This document shows positions 25,492 through 34,314 of a stretch of 64,000 bases of DNA, piece after piece (position 1 is the stretch's first letter; every line of letters starts with the position of its first letter). The stretch comes from Bacillus sp. FJAT-26390 (GTDB taxonomy: Bacteria; Bacillota; Bacilli; Paenibacillales; Paenibacillaceae). The notes below the pieces were generated by a model. It saw only the letters and a list, made by a program, of their open reading frames with translations, searched no databases and had not been told where the DNA came from. The stretch spans positions 103,569 through 167,568 of the forward strand of contig NZ_MAQX01000034.1 in NCBI RefSeq assembly GCF_001682865.1, written 5' to 3'. Position numbers and translations under genes: made by a program.

Positions 25492-26922
25492 TTAGCTGCT
25501 TTTTTGTGCCACTACATTTAACAAGATGTGCAGCCCTTGCTTTAGCTCTTCCAAAGTTGCATAGGCGTAGGATAAGCGAATGTGATGAAAATCCTTTGGA
25601 TCATAAATATATCCGGGATTAATCAATAACTTTTGTTTGATGAGCTGTTGAAACAACGCTTTATTCACAATAGGCTCGTTAAATCGCAGCCAAATATAAA
25701 AGCCGCCTTTTGGCTTTTCCCATGATGCGAGTTGTCCAAAGTCTTTGGTCAAAATCTCTTCCACAAACGCTGCCCGTCTTTGCAATTGGCAGCGCAACCG
25801 CCCGACGTGCGAATCGTACAAGCCGGATGTAAGCCAGTGCGTTACAATCTGCTGCGAAAAGGCGCTTGAGCCGTAATCCGTTTGCATTTTAATATCAGCC
25901 AATCGATTGATGACAGGTTCAGGCGCCACGACCCAGCCAATTCTTAAACCGGGGCTCAACGTCTTTGAAACGCTGCCTATATAAAGGACTTGTCCGGAAT
26001 GATCCATTGATTTCATCGATGGAGGAGCATCCTCGAAAGTTAATTCGTGATATACGTCGTCTTCAATGATCGGAATTTGCAGGGACGTGCAGATGTCTAA
26101 TAAAGCTTGTCTATCTTCCATCGTTAGAATCCGCCCAGACGGGTTATTGAGGGTAGGCACCGTATAAAATAACGATTGTTTTTTACCCTTTAATGCTTTT
26201 AACGTTTTTTTCAGCTGTTGTTCTCTACTTACCGAGATTACACGCATGCCTGCAGATTGAAAAGGATGAATCGAATTCAAATAAGAAGGCGGCTCCTGGA
26301 ACACATTTGAACGCTGCTCAAGAATGCCCAATGAAATAAGCTGCAGCGCTTGAAGCGCGCCAGAAACGATCAGGATACTCTCCGGTGACGTATTAATACC
26401 TCGTTTTTGCAAATGCCCGCTCAATGCGATACGCAGCTTTTTATTGCCCTTTGGCTCTGAATAGCCGATATCTCTAGCAAACAAGGATATATTTTGCAGC
26501 GATTGCTCAAGCAACGCCGTTGGCAGTAAATCGGGTGAAAGCTCGCCAGTGCCCAGCCGAATCATCGAAGCATTTTGCTCGTGCTCATTAATGAGTTGAA
26601 TGGTATGATAATTCGGCTCATGAATGCTCGCATCGATATGCTTATGCCAATTGGGCTGCTCATGGCTTAGCAGCTTATTCCAGCTGCTATTGGATACGTA
26701 TGTGCCTCCGCCTCTTTGGGTCTCTAATATCCCATTTGCCTTTAATTCTTCAAGCACTTGAATGATGGTGCTGCGGTTTACCTCCAACATTTCGGAAAGC
26801 TTCCTTTGCGAAGGAAGCTTTGTGCCGATCGTCCATTCACCCTGCCGGATGCGGGCGCTGATCCAATTATAGATCTGTTCATGAAGCGATAAGGGAAAGG
26901 CACGATCCGGTTTCCATTGCAA
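25492..26922 (-). CDS. MocR-type regulator (GntR HTH fused to PLP aminotransferase domain)
   Basis: 476 residues. N-terminal GntR winged helix (FPLSLHEQIYNWI, GTKLPSQRKLSEMLEVNRST), then a class-I aminotransferase fold with the PLP pocket: ESILIVSGALQALQL, PTLNNPSGRIL, IIEDDVYHEL and the Schiff-base Lys in GSVSKTLSPGLR. MocR regulators sense amino compounds through PLP. I choose TTG 26922 because GAAGGGAG lies 10 bases upstream; the longer frame to TTG 26958 has no site. It is divergent from the LysE-type exporter, the usual arrangement of a regulator with its target. It likely induces export of an amino acid. Confidence 0.92.
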   Translation of the reverse strand: MQWKPDRAFPLSLHEQIYNWISARIRQGEWTIGTKLPSQRKLSEMLEVNRSTIIQVLEELKANGILETQRGGGTYVSNSSWNKLLSHEQPNWHKHIDASIHEPNYHTIQLINEHEQNASMIRLGTGELSPDLLPTALLEQSLQNISLFARDIGYSEPKGNKKLRIALSGHLQKRGINTSPESILIVSGALQALQLISLGILEQRSNVFQEPPSYLNSIHPFQSAGMRVISVSREQQLKKTLKALKGKKQSLFYTVPTLNNPSGRILTMEDRQALLDICTSLQIPIIEDDVYHELTFEDAPPSMKSMDHSGQVLYIGSVSKTLSPGLRIGWVVAPEPVINRLADIKMQTDYGSSAFSQQIVTHWLTSGLYDSHVGRLRCQLQRRAAFVEEILTKDFGQLASWEKPKGGFYIWLRFNEPIVNKALFQQLIKQKLLINPGYIYDPKDFHHIRLSYAYATLEELKQGLHILLNVVAQKSS

Positions 26923-27030
26923 AATAATCAGTCTCCCTTCAAAACTGGTTGGGTCCAAAAACCATCCAATTGGTTGTTCTCTTTCATTTGTAACATAGGT
27001 AAAGTGAAGAAGGAAAGGAGTTCATTTGAG

Positions 27031-27636
27031 ATGGAAGCCACACTTCATGGGATTTTATTAGCATTTGGCCTTATTTTGCCTTTAGGCGTGCAAAACATCT
27101 TTATTTTTACGCAAGGGGCAACGCAGCCAAACCTTTTCAAGGCGTTGCCGGCAACCCTTACAGCCGCGCTTTGCGATACGCTGCTTATTTTATTCGCGGT
27201 GTTCGGCTTGTCCGTCATCGTGCTGCAATTTGCGTGGCTGCGGCTTGGCTTAATGATTATCGGTATTATTTTCCTATTGTATATGGGATATTCCGTATGG
27301 AACTCGAGGCCTGCCAAGCGGGAATCAGGGAAAAGCTTGCCGCCGCAGAAGCAGATTGTATTTGCGCTGTCTGTCTCGCTTTTGAATCCGCATGCGATCT
27401 TGGATACTGTCGGCGTGATTGGAACAAGCGCTTTGCGATACGCAGGACTGGAGCAGATTCTATTTACAGCAACTTGCATAGCAGTATCGTGGTGCTGGTT
27501 TTTCGGCCTCACAATCGCAGGCGCTTTTATCAAAAAATTAGATGGCTCGGGCCCGATATTAAATATATTTAACAAATTTTCCGCTATTTTTATATGGCTT
27601 ACGGCGCTGCTGCTATTAAAAAGCTTGTTTGCATAG
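27031..27636 (+). CDS. LysE/ArgO-family amino-acid exporter
   Basis: 201 residues with six membrane segments. The family signature is seen in GILLAFGLILPLGVQNIFIFTQG and in SLLNPHAILDTVGVIGTSAL (quoted in parts: LPLGVQN, LNPHAILDTVG). The second Asn-Pro-His motif is typical of LysE/ArgO transporters of basic amino acids. The ATG at 27031 follows AAAGGAG at 10 bases; an ATG at 26917 would run through the divergent promoter. It is divergent from the MocR regulator with about 108 bases between starts. It probably exports lysine, arginine or an analogue out of the cytosol. Confidence 0.9.
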   Translation: MEATLHGILLAFGLILPLGVQNIFIFTQGATQPNLFKALPATLTAALCDTLLILFAVFGLSVIVLQFAWLRLGLMIIGIIFLLYMGYSVWNSRPAKRESGKSLPPQKQIVFALSVSLLNPHAILDTVGVIGTSALRYAGLEQILFTATCIAVSWCWFFGLTIAGAFIKKLDGSGPILNIFNKFSAIFIWLTALLLLKSLFA

Positions 27637-27687
27637 CTGCGGGCATTTAATAAAGGGATAAACAAATATAATGTCGAATATCGTTGT

Positions 27688-30600
27688 ATGATGCGAATAA
27701 CGAATACAACCACCCTTAAATATATAGCTACCATCCTATTATTCCTTAGCATACTCCTTGGCCTGCGCTGGACTTGGTCTGAAATTTTTTCGGCAACAGA
27801 GCATTCCCATGCTGTCGATGGAATACTTGATCTGCGCGGACGGGACTTATCGAATACGCCAACAATCCCCTTGGACGGCGAGTGGAAGTTCTACCCTGAA
27901 AAATTCGTTTCCCATCGGGATGCGGCGCTAGAGGAAAACCAATCTCAAAATATCCAAGTTCCGGGCGACTGGGGACGCGTATTGGCAAGTGGAACAGGCT
28001 CTTCTTTTGGCTACGGAACTTACCGGTTACGTATTCTAGTCGACCCGCTGGAGGTTCCAGTCGCCTTCTGGCTGCGAGGATTGCAATCCGCTTCTACTGT
28101 GGAAATAAACGGGCAAGTTGAAAATGATTTCGGAAAAACTGCTGATAACGCTAAGGCGCATATACCCAAAAATTTTTCTTACACCGCTTCCTACGCTGCG
28201 CTTGATGTCGATGAGATTGAATTGCTCATTCGAATATCTAATTTCGAGGATCCGTACAATGGCGGCATTTTGCGCTCCATTCGTTTTGGCTCTCAAGCAG
28301 CAATCGATTATGTTCGCTGGTACTCGATCGGGTTTCAATTGGTCATGCTGATTACGCTAATGATTCATGGTGTATATGCTTGCATTCTTTATTTATTCAG
28401 CCCTAGAGAAAGGGCTTTGTTCTTTGCAGGACTGCTGACGCTGGCTGTCGGGATTTCGATTGTCGCCGGGCATGATAACCTGCTATTGCTCTGGCTGCCG
28501 ATCAATTATACGTGGGCGCTAAAAATCAAACTGCTCGCTCTCGTTTGGCAGCCTTTTTTCATACTTCATATCTTCACGCGATTCTCTTCGTCTCCTCCAA
28601 GGAACGAATGGCTGCGGTTATACACCATGGCGCTTATTTCTTATTCGGCATTTCTGCTCGTTGCGAATGCTCCATTCATAAATGGGTCCGTCGAATTTAA
28701 CGTTTTTTCCGCTTTTTATGTTATACCTTTTGCTTGGTTTGTATATGTCATAGGAAAGATGGTTTTCAAGAAACAAGCCGACATCGACGCTGTTTTCCTG
28801 CTCTTATCCGCAGCCGGCATCATGTCTAACTTTCTCTGGAGTCTATGGAATTCATATAGAGAGGTTACTGTCGTCTATTACCCGCTTGATATCATCGCAG
28901 CCATTATCGGTTTTTCTGCATACTGGTTCAAAAAATATTTCCGTCATACCAAAGAAAACAACAAGCTGAACGAGCAGCTAAAAAATGCCGATAAGCAGAA
29001 AGACCAATTTCTCGCCAATACGTCGCATGAGCTGCGGACGCCGCTTCACGGTATTATCAATATTGCTCAATCTGTTGCAGCCAAAGAAAAGGAAACCATG
29101 GATCCGGGCAGCTTGAAAGACATGGAGCTGCTCATCACCATAAGCCGCCGTATGTCGCATATGCTCGGTGATCTTCTTGATGTCGCTCGGCTCCAGGAGC
29201 ATCGTATCGTATTGCAGAAAGAGCCGGTAATCATGCAAGCGATCGTTCCCGGCGTATTCGGCATGTTAAGATTTATGATCGATGGCAAGCCTATAAAGCT
29301 GCAAATCGATATCCCGGAATCCTTGCTTCCGGTAATGGCCGATGAGAAAAGACTCGTGCAAATCATTTACAACTTGGTGCATAACGCCTTGAAATTCACT
29401 GAAAAAGGGTCGATTACCGTATCCGCCGAGGCGAGAGATGGCCATGCGGTCATCCATGTTTCGGACACGGGCATCGGCATGAGCGGGGACACGCAGGCTA
29501 GAATCTTTCTTCCCTATGAGCAAGGAGCTTCAGGCATAAGCGATGGCAGAGGAATCGGGCTTGGTTTGAGCATATGCAAACAATTAGTAGAGCTGCACGG
29601 CGGGACATTAACCGTTCGATCCGAAGAGAGCAAGGGCTCTGTATTCAGCTTTGATCTGCCGCTCGCTAACTCGTCAAACCTGCCACAAGCTCTAAAGCAG
29701 CTAAATACGGAAGAGACGGCTGACAACATAAAACATTTGCATGCTGGGCTCGTTTTTCCGGATGACGGGAGCCGCGAGTTGGCAGCCGCCAAGCTTTATG
29801 ATCCGCTCCTGCAAGACAGGAAAATCAATATTCTTGCGGTCGACGACGACCCAGTCAACCTTAATGTGCTCGTTGGCATCCTATCAACGGATTCGTATGC
29901 CATTACGACCGCTCATTCAGCCCGCGCAGCGTTGGAATTGCTCGCCACAGGACGATGGGACTTATTGATTGCCGATGTCATGATGCCGAATATGTCAGGT
30001 TATGAATTGACGCAGAGAGTCAGGGAGCATTATTCCGTATCGGAGCTTCCGATTTTGCTGCTGACCGCGCGCAGCCAGCCCGCTGACATCTATACCGGTT
30101 TTTTGGCAGGCGCCAACGATTATGTAACCAAACCTGTGGATGCATTAGAGCTCCAATATCGAATAAGGGCGTTAACTACGCTGAAGCTATCCATAAATGA
30201 GCGTCTGCGCATGGAAGCTGCCTATCTACAGGCGCAGATTCATCCACACTTTTTATTCAATACGCTTAACTCGATTATGGCGCTAAGCGAGATCGACTCG
30301 GATAAGATGCGAAAGATGGGCGATGCCTTTGCGTCCTTTTTGAGGATAAGCTTTGACTTTCTCAACATGGAGGAACTTGTCGAGCTCGCCCACGAACTGG
30401 AGCTTGTCGAAGCCTATTTGTTCATTGAGAGAGAGAGGTTCGAGGACAGATTGTCGATCATATGGGAAGTTGAGCCCGGCATCAGCTTGCTGCTGCCTCC
30501 GCTCTCCATACAGCCTCTGGTCGAGAATGCAGTTAGACATGGCCTGCTTAGCCGGTTCGAAGGCGGAACCGTTCATATTCGGATTGCTCGGAGTGAAAAC

Positions 30601-30807
30601 GTTACGCTTATCGAGGTGAAAGATAATGGAATCGGAATGGCCGAGGAAAAGATCATTCAATTGCTTAGCCCGCTCATGAGAGGGAAAAGCGGTATCGGAC
30701 TTGCCAATACGCATCGCCGTTTGACGCAATTGAACGGCCAAGGCTTAACGATTGCCAGTAAGCCAAATGAAGGCACAACCGTATCCTTTCCTATTCCGAA
30801 CAAATAA
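27688..30807 (+). CDS. Hybrid sensor kinase: 7TM sensor, HisKA kinase, receiver, LytS-type kinase
   Basis: 1039 residues. Order: membrane helix (10-28), extracellular 7TMR-DISM-type beta domain (about 40-205), seven membrane helices (about 212-415), HisKA with His447 in SHELRTPLHG, HATPase (about 545-660, DTGIGM and GIGLGLSIC), receiver (712-830; VDDDP, phospho-Asp763 in IADVMMPN, Lys815), then a LytS-type kinase box HPHFLFNTL (His854) and a second HATPase (EVKDNGIGM). No DNA-binding domain. No ribosome site is visible; a six-codon ORF at 27671 ends in an ATGA overlap with this start. No partner regulator is adjacent. Ligand unknown. Confidence 0.93.
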   Translation: MMRITNTTTLKYIATILLFLSILLGLRWTWSEIFSATEHSHAVDGILDLRGRDLSNTPTIPLDGEWKFYPEKFVSHRDAALEENQSQNIQVPGDWGRVLASGTGSSFGYGTYRLRILVDPLEVPVAFWLRGLQSASTVEINGQVENDFGKTADNAKAHIPKNFSYTASYAALDVDEIELLIRISNFEDPYNGGILRSIRFGSQAAIDYVRWYSIGFQLVMLITLMIHGVYACILYLFSPRERALFFAGLLTLAVGISIVAGHDNLLLLWLPINYTWALKIKLLALVWQPFFILHIFTRFSSSPPRNEWLRLYTMALISYSAFLLVANAPFINGSVEFNVFSAFYVIPFAWFVYVIGKMVFKKQADIDAVFLLLSAAGIMSNFLWSLWNSYREVTVVYYPLDIIAAIIGFSAYWFKKYFRHTKENNKLNEQLKNADKQKDQFLANTSHELRTPLHGIINIAQSVAAKEKETMDPGSLKDMELLITISRRMSHMLGDLLDVARLQEHRIVLQKEPVIMQAIVPGVFGMLRFMIDGKPIKLQIDIPESLLPVMADEKRLVQIIYNLVHNALKFTEKGSITVSAEARDGHAVIHVSDTGIGMSGDTQARIFLPYEQGASGISDGRGIGLGLSICKQLVELHGGTLTVRSEESKGSVFSFDLPLANSSNLPQALKQLNTEETADNIKHLHAGLVFPDDGSRELAAAKLYDPLLQDRKINILAVDDDPVNLNVLVGILSTDSYAITTAHSARAALELLATGRWDLLIADVMMPNMSGYELTQRVREHYSVSELPILLLTARSQPADIYTGFLAGANDYVTKPVDALELQYRIRALTTLKLSINERLRMEAAYLQAQIHPHFLFNTLNSIMALSEIDSDKMRKMGDAFASFLRISFDFLNMEELVELAHELELVEAYLFIERERFEDRLSIIWEVEPGISLLLPPLSIQPLVENAVRHGLLSRFEGGTVHIRIARSENVTLIEVKDNGIGMAEEKIIQLLSPLMRGKSGIGLANTHRRLTQLNGQGLTIASKPNEGTTVSFPIPNK

Positions 30808-30849
30808 AAAAGGCAGCGTGGATTTGCATGAATCCGCATTGCCTTTTTT
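30806..30849. terminator. Bidirectional intrinsic terminator
   Basis: AAAAAAGGCA and TGCCTTTTTT enclose an inner stem around GGATT/AATCC. It overlaps the kinase stop codon and also lies downstream of the convergent oxidoreductase operon, with U-tracts on both strands. Confidence 0.85.
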
Positions 30850-30895
30850 GCCTGCTCAGCTCGGCTGCCCCTATCCCAGCGCTCTATGCCTGCTA

Positions 30896-31969
30896 TTAAT
30901 CGAAGTAGACCGGTTTTCCGGTTTCTGCCGATATATATACAGCTTCCAGAATAGCGGATACAACCATCGCTTCTTCGGGTTTAACGAGCGGCTCGGTATT
31001 ATTTACGATACTATCGATCCACTGCTTCGCTTCATACTCGAAATCCGTTAGATTCTCTCCCCTGAACTGCTCTCTGGCGTTCGGATTTACGTCGATCGTA
31101 TTAATGAATAGGCTGCCGTCTCTTTCGCCGTTAATCCGCAGACCGTCGTTAAAATCAGCACCGCCCTTCGTTCCACAGAGAAGCGAGCCGTCCGTCTTGG
31201 CGACATTAAGCGCCCAGCTGGTTTCAATCGAAACGACGGCGCCATTTTTGAATTTCACATAACCGAAGGCGGAATCCTCCACTTCAAACTGCTTGGGGTC
31301 CCATGAACCCCATTCGTTTGCCGCATTTTCCGTATCCTTCAATTTATGAAACACGCTGCCCACGACGCTCTGCGGCTCATAATTGTTCATCAGCCAGAGG
31401 ATGAGATCGAGGGAATGGGTGCCGATGTCGATCATCGGACCGCCGCCTTGTTTTTCCTTGTCCAAAAACACGCCCCATGTGGGAACGCCTCTGCGCCTGG
31501 TTGCGACCGCTTTGGCATAATAGATCTCGCCGAGCTCATCGTTTTCGATCATCTTCTTTAGCAGCAGCGACTGCGCTTTGCTGCGGTTCTGGTAGCCGAC
31601 CGTCAGCTTTTTCCCGGTCTTCACATGAGCCTCGTACATCGCTTTCGCTTCGGCTCCCGTCTTGGCCATCGGTTTCTCGCACATTACGTGCTTTCCGGCT
31701 TCCATCGCATCGATGGAAATGACGGCATGTGAAATATTAGGCGTCAACACATGGACCACTTCAATATCTTCCATGGCGAGCAGCTGTTTGTAATCGGTAA
31801 ATACTTTCGCGCCGGGCACGCCATATTTCTCGGCGCCTTCGCGCGCTCTTTCCTCGATCAGATCGCAGAAGGCGACCATTTCCACATTTTCTATTTTAGC
31901 TAAGCTTGGCATATGCTTTCCGTTAGCAATCATTCCGCATCCGATTATAGCTACTTTGACTGTCCGCAT
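30896..31969 (-). CDS. Gfo/Idh/MocA-family oxidoreductase
   Basis: 357 residues. Rossmann start VAIIGCGMIANGKHMP, LTPNISHA and the catalytic motif CEKPMAKT with Lys99, then the C-terminal alpha/beta domain containing GGGPMIDIGTHSLDLILW, whose Asp/His are the usual catalytic residues. These enzymes oxidise sugars or inositols with NAD(P). The ATG at 31969 has GGGAGG 10 bases upstream. It is the last of three genes (dioxygenase, two oxidoreductases), only 3 bases after the previous stop. The pathway is likely oxidation of a sugar or cyclitol; the substrate is not defined. Confidence 0.92.
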   Translation of the reverse strand: MRTVKVAIIGCGMIANGKHMPSLAKIENVEMVAFCDLIEERAREGAEKYGVPGAKVFTDYKQLLAMEDIEVVHVLTPNISHAVISIDAMEAGKHVMCEKPMAKTGAEAKAMYEAHVKTGKKLTVGYQNRSKAQSLLLKKMIENDELGEIYYAKAVATRRRGVPTWGVFLDKEKQGGGPMIDIGTHSLDLILWLMNNYEPQSVVGSVFHKLKDTENAANEWGSWDPKQFEVEDSAFGYVKFKNGAVVSIETSWALNVAKTDGSLLCGTKGGADFNDGLRINGERDGSLFINTIDVNPNAREQFRGENLTDFEYEAKQWIDSIVNNTEPLVKPEEAMVVSAILEAVYISAETGKPVYFD

Positions 31970-31972
31970 CGA

Positions 31973-32971
31973 TCAATTCCCTCCCGGCTGCTTGAATTCG
32001 ACCGTTCTTCTCTCGCGATGGGCGATATATGCCGTTTCAAGCAGCTCCGTCAGCTTCGTTCCATCCTCCAGCCCGAACGGCATCGGACGGTCGTTCAAGA
32101 TGCCATCCACCCATGCTGTCAACGGAAGCGGCTGCTCCTTTGGCAGCTGGCGGGGAGCAATCCAGCCCTGCAACCGCGAATCCAAATGTTTGGAAGCGAG
32201 TTTAACGGCATCCCCAGAGATGATCAATGTCCCTTCCGTGCCGTACAGCTCGAATGCCGGCGGTGTAAGGTAGGTGACTAGGCTTGTTTCCAGCAGCGCG
32301 ATTGCGTTACCTTCGAACTCAATCGAGCATTGCGCATGATCTTCGACGGCCCTGCCCGTAAAATAACCAAACATGGATGTAATCCGCTTCGGTTGACCGA
32401 GCAGCCAGCTTGCCAGATACATGGGGTGGCATCCGAGATCCATCATGGCTCCCCCGCCTGCCTGTTTCTCGTCGTACCAGTATTCAGGCAGCCAATTATT
32501 TAATGCCCCGTCATGGCCGTTCCGAATGCGGAGCAATGTTACCGCGCCGAGCAGCCCATCATCCAGCAGCTGCTTCGCGAACAAATGATGCGGCCTAGTA
32601 CGGGCGGGAAAAGAAATACAAAACTTGACGCCCGCTCTCTGGACGGCCTCCGTAATCTGATCGCATTCCGCCACGGTAAGGGCCATCGATTTCTCCGTGA
32701 AAATATGCTTGCCCGCATTTGCCGCCGCAATCATCACTTCGGCGTGCATGCTGGTTGGTGCATCGATGACGACGGCATCCACGTCCTCCCGCTTCAGCAG
32801 CGCATCCAGATCAGCTTCGAAATCAGCGCCAAGCTGCGCCGCCCAAGCGCGCCCCCTGTCTGTGACTTCATCCCATACGGCCGTAATGTTTACGTTTCCA
32901 AGCGATTGCAAATGACTAGCGTATCCTTCGGCATGAACATGCCACTTACTGATCATTGCGACATTCAGCAT
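31973..32971 (-). CDS. Gfo/Idh/MocA-like oxidoreductase with atypical cofactor motif
   Basis: 332 residues. The C-terminal half is typical (GGGAMMDLGCHPMYLASWLLG), but the N-terminus reads LNVAMISKWHVHAEGYASHL and lacks the G.G..G dinucleotide loop. The EKP motif is EKS (Glu93-Lys94-Ser95). Either a divergent subgroup with altered cofactor binding or a binding partner of its neighbour. The ATG at 32971 has GGAGGG 8 bases upstream; the frame to 33004 lacks a site. It lies between the dioxygenase and the canonical oxidoreductase in one operon, so a multistep oxidation of one substrate is likely. Confidence 0.87.
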   Translation of the reverse strand: MLNVAMISKWHVHAEGYASHLQSLGNVNITAVWDEVTDRGRAWAAQLGADFEADLDALLKREDVDAVVIDAPTSMHAEVMIAAANAGKHIFTEKSMALTVAECDQITEAVQRAGVKFCISFPARTRPHHLFAKQLLDDGLLGAVTLLRIRNGHDGALNNWLPEYWYDEKQAGGGAMMDLGCHPMYLASWLLGQPKRITSMFGYFTGRAVEDHAQCSIEFEGNAIALLETSLVTYLTPPAFELYGTEGTLIISGDAVKLASKHLDSRLQGWIAPRQLPKEQPLPLTAWVDGILNDRPMPFGLEDGTKLTELLETAYIAHRERRTVEFKQPGGN

Positions 32972-33030
32972 TCGAGTATCCCTCCAAATCATTATTCGAA
33001 TCAAACCTGATTGCGTGAAGAGTCAGCTTG

Positions 33031-33837
33031 TTAATCCTTGAAGGCCGTGTCCGGGTATCCGGCTCCGAACGGAGCGTCTGGCCGTTCGTACTCTCCCGCC
33101 AAGTAACGGCGTACCGGCGTGGTATGCTCCAAATAGTTCTTGTCGTTCGCAAAACGGTCCGAGAATCGCACCCAAGGCGGACTGTAAATATAATGCGCGG
33201 TATAACGATCATAGTCTCCGTCATGCATGTATGTACGATGCCAGACGGCATTGTGGAACAGCAGCACGGAGCCAGCCGGAGCACAAATAACATGTCCGAT
33301 CGGCAGATCGGATTTGTCGCGGCGAATATTTTCCGGAAGCGGCACCTGCGATCTGTGGCTGCCCGGTATCATTTCCATGTTGCCCATCCTCGGCAGCGAT
33401 TGATCGGTGAGCAGATAGGAGGCGCGCAGCTGCAAAAGAGGTATCGGATAAGCTAGATGCTTAAAATCATAGGCTCCTGAGCCGTCTTGATGCCACCCGC
33501 CCGCATCCCCAAATGCCGGCTGCTTCGTACACCAAGCGGATTGAAGAATGAAACGGTCGCCATAAAGCCCCCTTACCTTTGGAAGCACAGCCGGATGGTC
33601 AATCAAATTGTCGAGCGCTTGCTCCGTCTCAAAACCTCGCCCAACCTGTGCCCAGCCCGTCGTCCCCGCTTTCTCGTGGAGGCGGATAGAAGCCTCCAGA
33701 CATTCGTTCGCTTGTTCAGCCGATAATACGTTCGGAATAATAAGATATCCCCATGAATCAAACATAAAACGGTCAAGCTCCGTGAATTCACCGGGGCTGG
33801 ATATTGCATTAAGCCCTTGGCTTAGCTCAGCAGTCAT
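33031..33837 (-). CDS. PhyH-family Fe(II)/2-oxoglutarate dioxygenase
   Basis: 268 residues of the phytanoyl-CoA dioxygenase family. The iron-binding facial triad is visible as His116-x-Asp118 (GWHQDGS) and a distal His at 195 or 200 (FHNAVWHRT), with Arg201 as the likely 2-oxoglutarate anchor. These cytosolic enzymes hydroxylate small molecules, including cyclitols and sugars-derived compounds in bacteria. The ATG at 33837 follows a perfect AGGAGG at 7 bases. It is first in the operon with two Gfo/Idh oxidoreductases, 59 bases upstream of the next start. Hydroxylation followed by NAD-linked oxidation is an inference. Confidence 0.88.
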   Translation of the reverse strand: MTAELSQGLNAISSPGEFTELDRFMFDSWGYLIIPNVLSAEQANECLEASIRLHEKAGTTGWAQVGRGFETEQALDNLIDHPAVLPKVRGLYGDRFILQSAWCTKQPAFGDAGGWHQDGSGAYDFKHLAYPIPLLQLRASYLLTDQSLPRMGNMEMIPGSHRSQVPLPENIRRDKSDLPIGHVICAPAGSVLLFHNAVWHRTYMHDGDYDRYTAHYIYSPPWVRFSDRFANDKNYLEHTTPVRRYLAGEYERPDAPFGAGYPDTAFKD

Positions 33838-33871
33838 GCGATAACCTCCTGTTTAAATAAGTGGGTGCAAA

Positions 33872-34010
33872 GCATCCTAATACAAGCTGCATATCATATA
33901 TGTAAAATATGAACAGCATCTTGATTACATGCTAAAAAAACAGAATTATTCCTATTAATTTTTAAGTTAAGTTAAAAAAACAGTGATCGAGCAACATTTT
34001 TTTAGGATGC
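33872..34010. repeat. Inverted repeat GCATCCTAA / TTAGGATGC
   Basis: GCATCCTAA at 33872-33880 and its exact complement at 34002-34010, about 120 bases apart, flank the likely promoter of the dioxygenase operon. This could be a pair of operator half-sites for a looping regulator. Confidence 0.35.
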
Positions 34011-34090
34011 ATACCTTTGAAAAAGTGATTTCGAGATTATTAAGCTTGTACTGCCCGTACACATCTCAGAATCATATATGTTAAATATAT
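33893..34090. repeat. Direct repeat around ATCATATATGT-AAATAT
   Basis: ATCATATATGTAAAATAT at 33893-33910 recurs as ATCATATATGTTAAATAT from 34071. Both copies are followed by AAC and then a TC-containing segment. AT-rich duplications of this kind upstream of an operon may be regulator-binding or UP-element-like sites. Confidence 0.35.
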
Positions 34091-34314
34091 ATTAACAATC
34101 CTGTTCATTAAGCAGAGCTGCCGAGCCGTCTCAAGGAAAAAACAAATAGCCCCTCATCCAAAGGGACAAGAAGCCGTGTTATTCATTAAAAATAGAAAAA
34201 GCCCCGCCGGCCAGCCGTGTTCGCTCATCTGATCATGAACGTTTTTTCACTGTCTGCCATATGGGGATGATTAATATAAGTGCGCATAGAAACGTTTGTA
34301 GCTGCGATTCATCT

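Larger units (their letters stand above)
33838..34314. other. AT-rich intergenic region with repeated motifs, no gene seen
   Basis: 477 bases between the dioxygenase start and the LacI-type regulator end. No coding frame is supported. It holds the leader and promoter of the dioxygenase operon, a direct repeat of about 18 bases, and a 9-base inverted repeat, described separately. AGCCGTGTT occurs twice near 34172 and 34213. No clean terminator for the regulator gene was found. Confidence 0.55.

Noticed and set aside
27045..27752. Minus-strand open frame of 235 codons
   Set aside because: Antisense to the LysE-type exporter with no recognisable domain or ribosome site.
34195..34222. GC-rich stretch with A-tract as terminator of the LacI-type gene
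   Set aside because: The arms do not pair well and only short self-complementary pieces exist, so it is not called.
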